In this document: positions 53,939 to 64,000 of the stretch, one piece after another
Layout: every line of letters starts with the position of its first letter
How positions within the stretch are numbered: the first letter of the stretch is position 1
Assembly (NCBI GenBank): GCA_016748015.1
Contig: JAAOMT010000502.1
Location: 810,519-874,518 of the forward strand
DNA from: Geosiphon pyriformis
Lineage: Eukaryota; Glomeromycota; Glomeromycetes; Archaeosporales; Geosiphonaceae
Length of the DNA stretch: 64,000 nt
Direction of reading: 5' to 3'
Notes under the pieces: model-generated
Databases searched by the model: none
What the model was told of the DNA's origin: nothing
Seen by the model: only the letters and a program-made list of their open reading frames with translations
Made by a program: the position numbers and the translations under genes

Positions 53939-56359
53939 ATGCCTTCGACGTCAAAATTGCGAACCAATCTTCCTTCAGAAATAACTCTTTATTCAGAAAA
54001 TCATAGGTCGCTATTGCTTGATACTTCTAGTGATGACGGCAGCCAAGAAAGCGAAGAGTCTGAGGCATTTCTGCAGGAGTGCCGGATTGTGAGAATATAT
54101 ATATTTAATGCTCTGAAAAAAAAAAAACAGGTAAGGTGCAGTTTATTCTCTATAGCTTTAAACCCTTCAAGTAGTCTTTGGTATTATCAATTACAATTCT
54201 TAACCTTTCAAGTCTAGAAACGCCACATAATTTTCTCGCTTTAATCGAGTGAATTAAATTTTCCCATTTTCAAAAGTTCAACCCAATATCGATTTACAAT
54301 TTACCATCAAAAAAAGATTAAAAATTCCAAATTTTTTAAAAGACCCCACCAATTTGATCTTTCTTTTTCTAAAGGGTGATTCGGTGGACTATGAGCACAT
54401 AATTCACCAATTGAAAGCTCCTCCTAACAGTTCAGATGCCCTTCCCCCTCAAAGATTACTTTTTTGGATCATGGGCTTCTCCCAGAATACATCTTTGATG
54501 AATATTTCTTTTCGTCCCCTCGTAAAAGCAATAATTGATATGGACTGGATTACTCACGATGAGAATATACTCCGGAAATTTCTTGGATTTCTTCGGAGTC
54601 TCATTTGTGCGCATTCATGCTATGCTATGGAAGCTCTTAAAATGACGATCAGAAAATTCACCCGTGGTAAATGTTTATTTATTTGACTATCCTAATAATT
54701 GCTAAAATATAACTTAAGTCTTTTTCTGTATATATTGTTCAAAACTAACCTCAGATAATACTGCCTTCGTTAACACAGAGCCAGATTTTGGTACGGCTCA
54801 TGACAAAGATATATTTAGTACCAATCTTCATCGCATAGTTAAGGTTTTAATAAATGCTACTGAATCATGGGGGTCCTCGGTTTTTCCTATCGTTGAACGT
54901 GAATTTCCACATATGCAAGACTCACGATTAGCTCTAGTTAATTACATTAAGAATTTGTTGCTCATGATTGGTTATGCCACGGATCTTCGATCTAAAGTAC
55001 TCCAATTAATTATTGAAAGAATCCTTCTCATTGACGTAAGTTTTTACACTTCTCAATTTACCTGAGTGAAATTATTGCTCAAATATTCAACATATTTCAA
55101 CTTGAAATCATACTCAGACTGAAATTCAGGGAAGTATCGAGGAGGCTGAGGAGGCTGAAGATGAGATTGAAGCCTTTGATTTAAGGTTGTATTTCAATAA
55201 TTGCAAGCCAGAAGCAGGAGTAATAACAAATAAAGTTCCAAAAGGCATCAGTTCAGACATTGAAATGTCTGATGATAAGAGTGACATGGATATGAACGAG
55301 GTTTCCAGCGACTTTGAATTGGAATCAGAAGAGTCCGATCTCGATGATAACACAGGTGGTGTCGTTAAAATTGATGCAAGAGATATGATGGAAAAGCTAG
55401 ATTGCTGCATGAAATTATTATTTGATTACTTGTATTATGGTGACAAAATACCTATGTCTAAAGCAACAGATACAAATGATGCATTCCAAGATCTAATGAG
55501 AATATTTTCGACGACAATCCTGCCCACTTTCAAATCTCGATACACTCAATTCTTATTGTTTTGGCATATATCCTTAAATGAATCGTTTCTTGAAACTTTC
55601 ATAGCAACTCTATTCAGCAATCTTTTGAATGAAGATTGTCCTCAAGGCGAGAAAATCTCCTCTGCCTTGTATATAGGTTCCCTCGTAGCTCGAGCAAAAT
55701 TTATTGAGGAAAGAACTGTGAGATCTTGTGTGAAAATGCTTGTAACAATTGGACGACAAGAAATAGTCCTCGTTCAACACGATGTATACGGCTCAGACCC
55801 TGATAAATATGGTGTATTCTATTCAATAGCTCAGGCTCTCATGTACATTTTCTGTTTCCGTTGGAAGGATCTAGTTGCCAAAGAAAATAAGGAATTCAAT
55901 CAAGACCAGAATGGAGGATTTAAAAATATTGTGCAAGACCACATTGGGCATTTGAAATGGTGCTCTGAAATAGAAGGATTTGAGGATTTAATCACCTCCC
56001 CCCTTGAACCCTTAAAGGTATCAGAATAATCAGCCAATTTTTGCGTTGTTTCTTATTCATCGTGTGGGGAATCTTATAAAATTTCTATAACACAGGTTTG
56101 CGCACCAGATATCGTGAAACAATTCGTAAGATTATCAGGAATTCTTCGTTTCTCATATTGCTACTCCTTATTATCAAAAGGAAAAAGATGCATAATGCCC
56201 AATCGTGTAGCAGGCGATGAACAGGGAGAAGCGCCCATGCGGCTTGATCAATTCACTTTTTTTCCTTTTGATCCATTCCGGTTAAAAACTTCTCAATGCT
56301 ACTTAAATGGTTTATATAGAGAGTGGGAGGAAGTAAATCTTGCCGATGAAAATGAATGA
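53939..56359 (+). CDS. RRN3: RNA polymerase I-specific transcription initiation factor RRN3
   Basis: Five exons: 53939-54130, 54375-54666, 54755-55035, 55118-56017 and 56096-56359, giving 642 residues, close to human and yeast RRN3. All four introns (244, 88, 82 and 78 nt) start GT and end AG, and phases join cleanly. RRN3 binds Pol I and bridges it to the promoter factors to start rRNA transcription in the nucleolus. Family blocks seen: FLRSLICAHSCYAMEALKM, LRSKVLQLIIERILLID, MEKLDCCMKLLFDYL, ILPTFKSRYTQFLLFW, IGSLVARAKFIEERTVRSC, ALMYIFCFRWKDL and the C-terminal FFPFDPFRLKTSQCYL. An acidic Asp/Glu/Ser stretch lies near residues 290-330. The start ATG is the first of the frame. The poly-A run before the first donor gives KKKK. 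Confidence 0.92.
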
Positions 56360-57214
56360 AAAATCGATTGGCACAAAAAGATGTAAAAAAACAGGGATTT
56401 TAGGAGAGCTGGTATGCAAAAACATAGTATCAATCACGTCTAGATAGCCCTTTTAGAAGCATTAAAATTTAGATCAAAAACTATTTATAAATCTTATAAA
56501 TTGGGGCCAAAAATAAAAATATTTAGCTCAACATTCCACATTATATTTTGTAATTTTAGATTTTTTTACTTTATAGCTATTTTTTTAAAATTTTTGCAGC
56601 TTTTCAAATAACCAACATATTAATTTTTAATAAAAAATATTAATTGTAGCTGATAAAAATTTTAATAAATTGCAACAGTATAATGTTTATTGATTTATAA
56701 TTATAAAAACAATTAATTGAATTATAAACTTAAAAAATTAAAATTTATATTTTTATATTTTTATAATAAAATACAAATTTTAAAAACAGTTGTATTTTAC
56801 AAAATTAATTTTTTTTTAAATTTTACTTTGCAATTTCAATTTAAAAATAAATATAAAATTTATTACAATTTTAAAATATTTACAAATAAACTAATATAAT
56901 TATTTGTGCATATATAATAATATTTAATTATAAAAACAAATATAAGTAATAAAATATTTTAGTAATTAATTATTAAAATTATATTATTAAGCTTTTATAA
57001 TTTAAATATTATATAAAATTTATTAAAAAATATAAAACAAATTATATATATATTTTAATATTTTATTTTTAAATATGGTTTAAAATTATATTAAAATACC
57101 AATTTTATTATTTAAAATAATTATTTTATATGGTTTTTTATTAATAATAATATATATATTTATTATATATTAATATTAAATTACTTAAAAAATACAATTC
57201 CAAATTTTCGAAAC
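56360..57214. other. RRN3 3' flank and very AT-rich spacer
   Basis: The first 150 bases may hold the RRN3 3' UTR. From about 56500 to 57190 the DNA is nearly pure A/T with only chance ORFs. Nothing else is recognised. Confidence 0.5.
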
Positions 57215-58096
57215 AAATGTTGGATCAAGCATCAGCATATTGCTGGCATCATATGTGAAAAAAATTTGGATATTGACTGACATAAGATTAAAGGACACTT
57301 AAGTGTTTCAGATAATAATCAAACTGATTTGCTTGCTGGCATTTCTTCTTATTCTGGTTAGATCCTCCCTTTTTGGCTCAAAAAATGTTTTGTTTTGGCC
57401 AATGACAGTATTGTTTCTGGGAACTCTAAACACTTTGTTTGTGATATTTTTGGTCTATTTATTGTACATACTAGAAATTGGGTTCTGGTGCCAAAATTGT
57501 GAACAGTTATCTGCTTATGGATATTGATTGGTTTAAGTTATCTCTTGTTTGGCATCCTAACTCTTACATGACTGCTGGCTTTACAAGTCACCACTCTGCT
57601 GGCTTCTATTTCTATTTTATAAAAACTTTACATTATAGGCTGTCTGTTGCTGTTTGTAAATGCCTTTATAATAAATGTTACTCCAGTGTAGTGTGTCTGT
57701 ATTGTGGTGATGTCAAGGTATCAAACCATGTCTTCTCTTGTGTGTTTGATGCAGCTACTTGATTTCAGTTGTTTGTTGATTTTGTTTCTGCTTAAAAGCT
57801 ATGTCTGGTCTATTTTATGCCTCCTTTCATGTGTCACAAATGTTATCCAGTTGTTTGGTTGATTTGAGGCTGGTTGCTTTACTGTGCAAAGGTTTTGTGC
57901 TTGTGGATTGGTACCAGAAAGCTGCTTCTTGCTTTGATGACACTAAGATTGCATCTGGTAAGATAATTGAGTTTGTTTGTGGTTTGTGCCTGTCTTTTAG
58001 AAATGATATTTGGCTGGTTTGCTCCAAGCATTGTGCTTTTATGGAGAGACATGGCCTAATCTTTCACAATAGTTTGATCCTTGTTTCAGTGTTCAG
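57215..58096 (+). pseudogene. LINE C-terminal fragment: RNase H end and zinc-binding domain
   Basis: The first part reads KIKGHLSVSDNNQTDLLAG, the RNase H motif around the last acidic residue, and NDSIVSGNSKHFVCDIF. After a frame change comes VNSYLLMDIDWFKLSLVWHP, then the zinc-binding tail CLYCGDVKVSNHVFSC at 57690-57735, then a helical C-terminal domain (57801-58096). The order RNase H then CxxC...HxxxxC is that of LINE reverse transcriptases. The A2 LTR cuts it at 58097. Confidence 0.7.
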
Positions 58097-58873
58097 TGTT
58101 ATTCATAAAAAGAAAACAGATATAGAAAATAGCAGACCAATAAGAAAATAATATTTAGCATGTGAGCACATTGCTCAGCAATGTGGAGCAATATCAGAAA
58201 TCATGGCACATTGTTCAAAAAATCATAGCACATTGCTCAAGAATGTGAGTGATCTTATAAAACATCAATTATGTATATATAGCAGTAGCATTAAAAGTAA
58301 AAAGAGCAGAATCTTTTAGTTAGAAATCTTCTATCCAAAAATATCAAATAAATAAATCATTCACTATCCAAATCCACTCTTCACTATCAACACTTTATGT
58401 CGATAGTAATTGATACTTAACCATACTGGAACAATAGTTCTTGATCATGGCTATTGACAAATACTAACTTGTATATTGCCTTGGCTTATTTCTTTATTTT
58501 TTTTTTATTTCTTTTCTTGATTTTATTGTTGTATATTAACTGATTAAGGATTAAAGCGCTGAGTAATTGACGTTATGGATAGCCTGGTAAAAAACCCAGA
58601 AATAAAGATAAAATTATATATATATTAACAAATAGCTTACCAGAAGGGCACGAATGCCAGAATAAACTGGCCACCAAGCTAAAGACAGAAATTGGGAATA
58701 CAACTCACCAACCAACTACATTGTCATTGAATCTCTGTTCATTATACCAAAGACTCAATGCTAAAACCTTCAGATACAACCAATATACTGATAACACCAG
58801 CATTGTTAAGATATTGAACACCAAGTTATGGATTTGTTATTTGATTTGAGACCCCAAATAATCATCTGTAACA
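58097..58873 (+). repeat. A2 5' LTR
   Basis: It starts TGTTATTCATAAAAAG and ends ATCATCTGTAACA (777 bp). A cluster of degenerate repeats with core AGCACATTGCTCA lies at 58155-58250, next to a TATATATAGC box near 58275. Pyrimidine-rich tracts lie at 58480-58525. The left flank is TCAG. Confidence 0.85.
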
Positions 58874-58875
58874 TT

Positions 58876-58893
58876 TGGTGCTCCCTATGAGGT
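58876..58893 (+). other. A2 primer-binding site
   Basis: TGGTGCTCCCTATGAGGT starts two bases after the LTR. Its complement would be a tRNA 3' end AGGGAGCACCA. Confidence 0.65.
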
Positions 58894-58936
58894 ATAATCC
58901 TACAGAGAACCAGCACCAATAACATTCATCCAAACA

Positions 58937-60830
58937 GTGGCAGAATCCAAAAAAACAGGGACAAACCATTTAGAATTCGCAAAATCTTTATTCCAACACT
59001 ACTGTTAACATTTAGGATTAACCAACAACTACTTATCAGCAGAATCAGCTTTCAATTTTTATGTTCACAAGAGAATCTCATATTTACTAGAAGTACTAGT
59101 AGAAACTGATTTAGCCAGAGGAAACTTCTACAATGAATTAATTCAGAATACCAGCCTACCAACAAATTACAATTTCACAGCAATTCTCACTGAAATCAAT
59201 AAAGAAATTGAAATTCACACTCAACAAAAATATCCAATTACCTATGCAAACAAAGGCAAAAAAAAATTATAAACACCAGCAGTAACATTTCAAAAGATAC
59301 AACCATCCACTTTAAAGAAAACAAGAGTTGAATTACCAACTAATCCATCATACTATTATATACCCAGAAGTGCCATCAATATTACAGGTGCATTTACATC
59401 AAACATGACATCAATCTTTGGACAATTTTTATTTTAGAGTAAACAAAGGAAAGAAGATCTTCTAAGACCATATGGTGTGTATTTTGAAGGATTTAAGTCT
59501 CGATCACTTATGCCATTAAGACTCCAATCTTTACTACCCCAACCAGATTTCAGAACTGCGAGTTTCTGGGAAGTAATAGAATCAGAAAAAAACCAAGAAA
59601 AAGAGGAAAAAGACTCTAAAGATCAAGAATTTACTTACCAGAACTCGATCACTAAAAATTTGGAAATTGAAACCCTGAACTTTCAGACTCAGCAAAATCT
59701 AAATTTAAAAAATCTGGAAATTGAAACTCTGAATTTTCAAATGCAGCACAATCAGAACAATCAAAACTCTAATCTAACTAATCAACCAGACCTACCTCCT
59801 ATTATTGTCATTAACTGACCACCAGTTGAACCGATTGGCCAGCCACTACAACAACCACACCAGCAGATTCAATAGCCACTAGTACCATTTCAACAACCAC
59901 TACAATCCAACTTAGATCCAATAGCATATGCACCAATAGCCAAACTTGAAAAATTCACTGGCAAAGAGAACAATGCCCAAGTATGGCTAAATAATATGGA
60001 GAAAGCCATTGCAGCTAATGGATGGAATGACACTAGAGCCATGTAAGCCATTCCATATTTTTTCTAGGATACTGCCGATTTATGGTACCAAAGCCTGATC
60101 AACAAACTCCAAGATTTTAATGTATTTAAAATTGAGTTTTTAAGATACTTCAGCAACAATAACAGCATTAGCAGGCTAGCAAACACCTTTACTACCATCA
60201 AACAAGGAGAAAATGAAGCAGTTACTACTTACTTAGAATGCTTCCACAGAAATCTGCACCAGATCCAAGCCATCGACGCCAATTATTTCACAGTAGCCCA
60301 AATCCTAAATCAGTTTATTCATGGATTATGCAGCAGCATCCTGCAATGTGTACATGCAATGCATCCTGTCAATTTGCAAGCAGCTGTCACAAATGCCAGA
60401 GATTTTGAAGCCACTAAATTAGAAGCCAATCATGCCCAAGCAGTTAATCTAATAATGAATGGATCATCTGAATTGGATTCCAAATTGAAACAATTTAATG
60501 AGTCTATCAATCAGAAATTAGAAAGATACTTAGTTGACAATCACACAATTTATCAACCACCACAATGACACAATAATTCCAGAAATGCAAATTGCTTCCA
60601 GAATCAATTGCACTTATCATCATTGACCAATCAACAGTGGCAACAGGAAACATGTGTTTGCTACTATTGTGGTAGACAAGGACATCTACAAATTGATTGC
60701 CACTATTGCTTAAATAACCAATGATCGGGAAATCAATATCGAAACTCTGATTGCCAGTTTCAAATTCTGAATAACCCACCAAACTCAGAACCATATCATC
60801 AGAATTACTTACCTATGATGCAGCAGCCAC
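58937..60830 (+). pseudogene. A2 gag with CCHC knuckle
   Basis: The family start codon is GTG here (58937, VAESKKTG). TAA at 59006-59008 replaces the CAA of A1 (YCQYLGL), and other stops lie at Gln positions (KL-stop-TPAV, FLF-stop-SKQ). A Gln/Asn-rich middle with two near-repeats of LEIETLNFQ follows. The gag core reads IAKLEKFTGKENNAQVWLNN and FLRYFSNNNSISRLANTF. The knuckle CYYCGRQGHLQIDC at 60659-60700 is intact. A repeated YQ-rich tail (IYQL, IYQP) runs to 60960. Confidence 0.83.
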
Positions 60831-61000
60831 CTTATCAATTACCAGTATATCAAATGCCAATTTATCAACTGATGACACCAGCAATTTATCAGCTGCAGCC
60901 ACAACCCATTTATCAGCCACAGTTTTAAATAATATATCAGCCTCAACAAATTCAAACACCACCACAAAACTTACCTCAAAATGGAACCCAAAGGCCAAGA

Positions 61001-61606
61001 TTGACCCAACAAAGCTGGAGATCATTGATGGTAGTCCACCAACTGATCCCTAGTTCTTCCACACAACCAGCAGAATCTCGACAACAGAATTTGGGCACTG
61101 GGTATGCCCAAAACCCAAATTCTCAGAACTATTTAAGTCTACTGGTTACCCCAAAAGATGCTCAACCCAATAATCTGGAACCCAACCAACACCCAACACT
61201 TACTAGCAACATTCCCCCAACTACTATCACTGAGAACAAATCACTGGATGTCATCTTCTCATTTAAACTTGAAGAACTGTCGACCATGCCATTATTTAGT
61301 GGAGCTATTCTAGAAAAAAAACCCATTACTGCCATGTACACTGATGCCAAAGTTAATGACCACTCCATTAAATTGATTCTAAACAGTGGATTAGCTGGCA
61401 GCATAATTACAAAACAATTTATAGACCAATTAGGTCACCAAGTTGATCATGCTGCCAGTGCTAAAATTATAACCGCCAATAGAGCAACCAAAACTTCTAT
61501 TGGTGAAATTGATCACTTCTCTTTTGAAGTCAATGGCATCATCATTCCCATCAAAGTCTTAGTGATGGAAGCAACCCAATATCAGACATTAATAGGAAAT
61601 AACTGG
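61001..61606 (+). pseudogene. A2 protease, active-site Asp lost
   Basis: This 205-codon open frame matches the A1 protease. The active site reads LILNSGLAGSIITKQF; Asn (AAC at 61382-61384) replaces the catalytic Asp, so it cannot cleave. The FEVNGIIIPIKVLVMEATQY block and GNNW end the domain, exactly where the solo LTR is inserted. Confidence 0.85.
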
Positions 61607-62616
61607 TGTTACCAGTAGAATTTTAGCTATTAATTAGCATGAAATTACTCTTATAATTCCTATAATTAATTAGTATATTAATATTATTTCAAATTATCAT
61701 TTATTATTTAATCAATTATCACATATCACGATTCAATTAAATAATCCAATTAGTATAACAAAAAGTAGGATGATCAAATTACACAATACCTTGAACTTTG
61801 TAACATTCAAAAATTTGCCAAAATTTACAGAAATTTGCTGAAATTTATATAAAATTTGCTGAAATTTATAGAAATTCGCCAAAATTATGAATAGTTTATC
61901 CAAATTAATCAATAGTTCAGCAAAATAACTTGTAGTTTATCAAAATGTATCTTTAGTTCACCGAAATTTGAACAAAGAGAAAAAGTGCAAGTTCATAGAC
62001 TAGTATTACAACAAGTTGTATAAAAGAAGAGCTTTTCTCTTCAAGAAAATATATCTTACTTTAGATTTATCTCTTAGAACCATTTCTATACACACAAAAA
62101 GAAATAAATATCAAATAATTTGAAAAACGAAATTCTTTAATTATTGCACTTGGAAAATCTCCAAAAACCCAACTAACATTTTGAAATTGATTAGCTACCA
62201 ATTTCAGTAAACTGTTATTAACTCCAGGTCTGGATAGAAAACGTTTCCCTTGACAGAATTTTATTTCTTTTATATTTCTTTTATTTTCTTGTATTTTCTT
62301 ATTACAATCATTAGAGTAGTCTACAGATGAGATTCCTGTAAAAGAGTTGACTTTTACAGCAAAGTAACTACACATTTTTAGTAAGCTTCCAGACAAGCAA
62401 TTCCTGGGAAAAAGTTGACGTTTACTACAATGTAACTACATAAAGTAATTGGCAAGGAATTGGCCATTCCACTTATAAGCCCAGCAGTTCAAATTATAGA
62501 AAATAATTTGAAAATAAATTCAGTACTGGAAGTTCAACTACTTCTAGAAAACGTGAATTTGCAACCAACAAACAGTTACAACATTCAAGAAAAGAAACCA
62601 AAAATCTCTGGTAACA
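61607..62616 (+). repeat. Solo LTR of family C, copy 2
   Basis: The 1010-bp insert starts TGTTACCAGTAGAATTTTAG and ends CTCTGGTAACA, flanked by CTGG at 61603-61606 and 62617-62620. Removing it restores the protease end (GNNW to LSKTNAILDW). It has the same TATA box, hairpin and A/T tract as copy 1. It has one more 18-bp unit of the ATTYGCYGAAATT repeat, which explains the 18-bp length difference. Many CG steps of copy 1 read TG here. Confidence 0.88.
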
Positions 62617-63060
62617 CTGGTTATCTAAAACCAATGCCATACTGGACTGGACAATGCAGGAGCTCCAACTAAGCCAAAATAGTCAACACATGTGTACCCA
62701 CCACATGTGGCCATTTCAAAACCACCAACTTGACAACACTACTTATCAAATTTGAGAAAGAGGAGAAGAAACCTATTTGGGAAGCCTATTAAATGTCATG
62801 GGCTGAAGTAGACCACAATGAGCTGCTGTCAATACTATTGTGGAACAAGCCAGGAAAAGAAAAACAAAGAGAAGAACTCATTTAGGAAACTGACGATCTG
62901 ACATGAACCAACAATGATGACAACAAATTGACATCAAATTGGGAGTGGGAAGAAGATAAAGGAAGAGACAAAGGGAAAGGGAAAAAAAAAGACACCATCC
63001 AAGCCAACAACATGTATATTCCAGCCACTTATGCTCCATCACAACAGTCTATCTATCACT
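62617..63060 (+). pseudogene. A2 linker between protease and Cys-rich domain
   Basis: The frame continues from the protease (LSKTNAILDWTMQELQL), with stops, and then a charged Lys/Glu/Arg segment. A1 has the same stretch at 3591-4000. No domain is recognised. Confidence 0.6.
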
Positions 63061-63074
63061 GACCCAAACTAATA

Positions 63075-63680
63075 TGTGTCAATTGTGGCAAGAAATTGTC
63101 GTCAATGGGTGCTTGTTGTAATGACAAGGAGGAATACACTTTGGCAACAAAATTTTACTGCCATCCATGCATCATTGAATGCTTTGGAAGACCAAAATGG
63201 ATTGGAAAATGGGACAATAAACCATGCTTGGCTTGTGGAGAAACTCTTCTGGATGAAAGAATATGAAATGACATTCCTGGGTGAGGAGGAACATGTGATG
63301 AGTCATGTCAATACATGATTCTCATAAGTGACTGGATGAGAAAAAAAACACCCATAAACACTGCCTGGAGATGAACCGTCAAATGTCTGGACGGGTGTCT
63401 ACACAATGATGATGAAATCTGGCAAATGGCACTTGCCAAAATCGAAAAAGCAACCCCAGAAGTAATAAAAACAATTAAAAATAATTCACCTGAACCTATA
63501 GAACTTAACTGGAATCCAGAACCAGTCATAAATCTTCTAGATCCAGAACAATTCCATGAATATTACCAAGAGCTAGCACCTACTAGAGAAGAACAAGAGC
63601 AGCATTTGGAGCAGTTGAATACTTGGTTATGTCAACATTGCTTAATTCCCTGTAATTTTTAATATTGTAATGAGTATGAC
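63075..63680 (+). pseudogene. A2 Cys-rich domain
   Basis: It matches A1: CVNCGKKLSSMGACC, FYCHPCIIECFGRPKW, CLACGETLLD, TCDESCQY, then NNSPEPIELNWNPEPVINLL and a last LCQHC cluster. Most Cys pairs are the same in both copies although the rest differs. TGA/TAG stops replace Trp (ERI-stop-ND, where A1 has EMWND) and Arg or Gln positions. Confidence 0.68.
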
Positions 63681-63879
63681 CTCATTTACAATTCACTATC
63701 ACACATGATCTACACAATTCCAGAAGAAAAACCAATTAGCAACTGCACATTGGAATTGGAATCAGTTTTCAATCCCAATTCAAACTCTGACAACGATGAC
63801 AACAAAAACACTAATTCTAGCTCCACACAATATGGCAACAAAAATATCAATGATTTGGACTCTGATTTAAATCCTGAAA

Positions 63880-64000
63880 TATATATTGCACTTCCTGATC
63901 TCTCTAAGGAGCAGGAACTCAAATGGTATAGTGATAATAATAAAAGTATCATATCAGAACACATGCATAATATCAACGCAAGGTTTAATCTGAAATATCT
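63880..64000 (+). pseudogene. A2 dUTPase N-terminus, motif 1 damaged
   Basis: The leader IYIALPDLSKEQELKWYSDN matches A1. Motif 1 reads NARFNL where A1 has DAGFDL; all three changes are G to A (Asp to Asn, Gly to Arg, Asp to Asn). The rest is outside the window. Confidence 0.78.

Larger units (their letters stand above)
58097..64000 (+). mobile_element. Ty3/gypsy element A2, 5' part, window-truncated
   Basis: It has the same layout as A1 on the plus strand: LTR, primer-binding site, gag, knuckle, protease, Cys-rich domain and the start of dUTPase. RT and integrase lie beyond the window. A C-family solo LTR is inserted at the end of protease. It interrupts the LINE fragment at 58096. Many stops make it inactive. 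Confidence 0.92.

Noticed and set aside
56717-56899. 60-codon ORF in the AT-rich spacer
   Set aside because: Composed of Lys, Phe, Ile, Asn and Tyr as random A/T sequence would give; no other support.
58937-60540. Reassigned genetic code with TAA/TAG read as Gln
   Set aside because: Stops fall on Gln positions often, but sister copies have CAA/CAG there, TGA also replaces Trp and Arg, and RRN3 uses CAA/CAG for Gln and a single terminal stop. C-to-T decay explains the pattern.
62067-62396. 109-codon minus-strand ORF in LTR C copy 2
   Set aside because: It is not kept in copy 1 and lies fully within a non-coding LTR; chance ORF.

Overview
The window is very AT-rich eukaryotic DNA made almost entirely of nested, decayed retroelements, with one host gene island near 52.4-56.4 kb. 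The one clearly intact host gene encodes the RNA polymerase I initiation factor RRN3. It has five exons and short GT-AG introns, so this is a nuclear genome. The AT bias, the gypsy load and the LINE protein sequences resemble what I know of arbuscular mycorrhizal fungi (Glomeromycotina, Rhizophagus-like). That placement is inference, not proof.

Region by region. 1-7598: Ty3/gypsy copy A1 (minus strand, cut by the window start), with gag, zinc knuckle, protease, a Cys-rich domain, a dUTPase, RT, RNase H and the start of integrase. 7599-11424: B1, a second gypsy family on the minus strand, into which A1 is inserted. 11425-12818: integrase of B2 (plus). 12819-21479: B3 (minus) with a 4-bp target duplication; inside it lie LINE-like element D1 (16768-19217, 9-bp duplication, poly-A) and truncated copy D2. 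21480-24152: LINE copies D3 and D4 around a scrap of B2. 24153-27786: B4 (plus). 27787-30941 and 38609-42985: B5 (plus), split by the minus-strand B6 (30942-38608) and carrying a solo LTR of a third family, C (39705-40696). 42986-44304: a LINE-like coding scrap and very AT-rich DNA. 44305-51878: B7, the most complete B element, flanked by ATAT duplications and sitting inside an extremely GC-depleted older B copy (B8). 52401-53938: intergenic DNA with a 78-bp mariner-like MITE and a broken minus-strand gene. 53939-56359: RRN3. 56360-57214: AT-rich spacer. 57215-58096: C-terminal end of a LINE RNase H/zinc-binding protein, cut by A2. 58097-64000: A2 (plus), same family as A1, with a second C solo LTR (61607-62616).

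Within each gypsy family the genes form the usual replication set: gag packages RNA, protease matures the polyprotein, RT/RNase H copies RNA, integrase inserts the DNA. Two additions stand out. Family A carries an in-frame dUTPase after a conserved Cys-rich domain. Family B carries a conserved ORF of about 218 codons after integrase that ends inside the 3' LTR and that I do not recognise. No retroelement copy here looks fully functional: every polyprotein has stops or frameshifts, and several lack catalytic residues. Most stops I compared lie where a sister copy has Gln or Trp, as expected from C-to-T and G-to-A decay.
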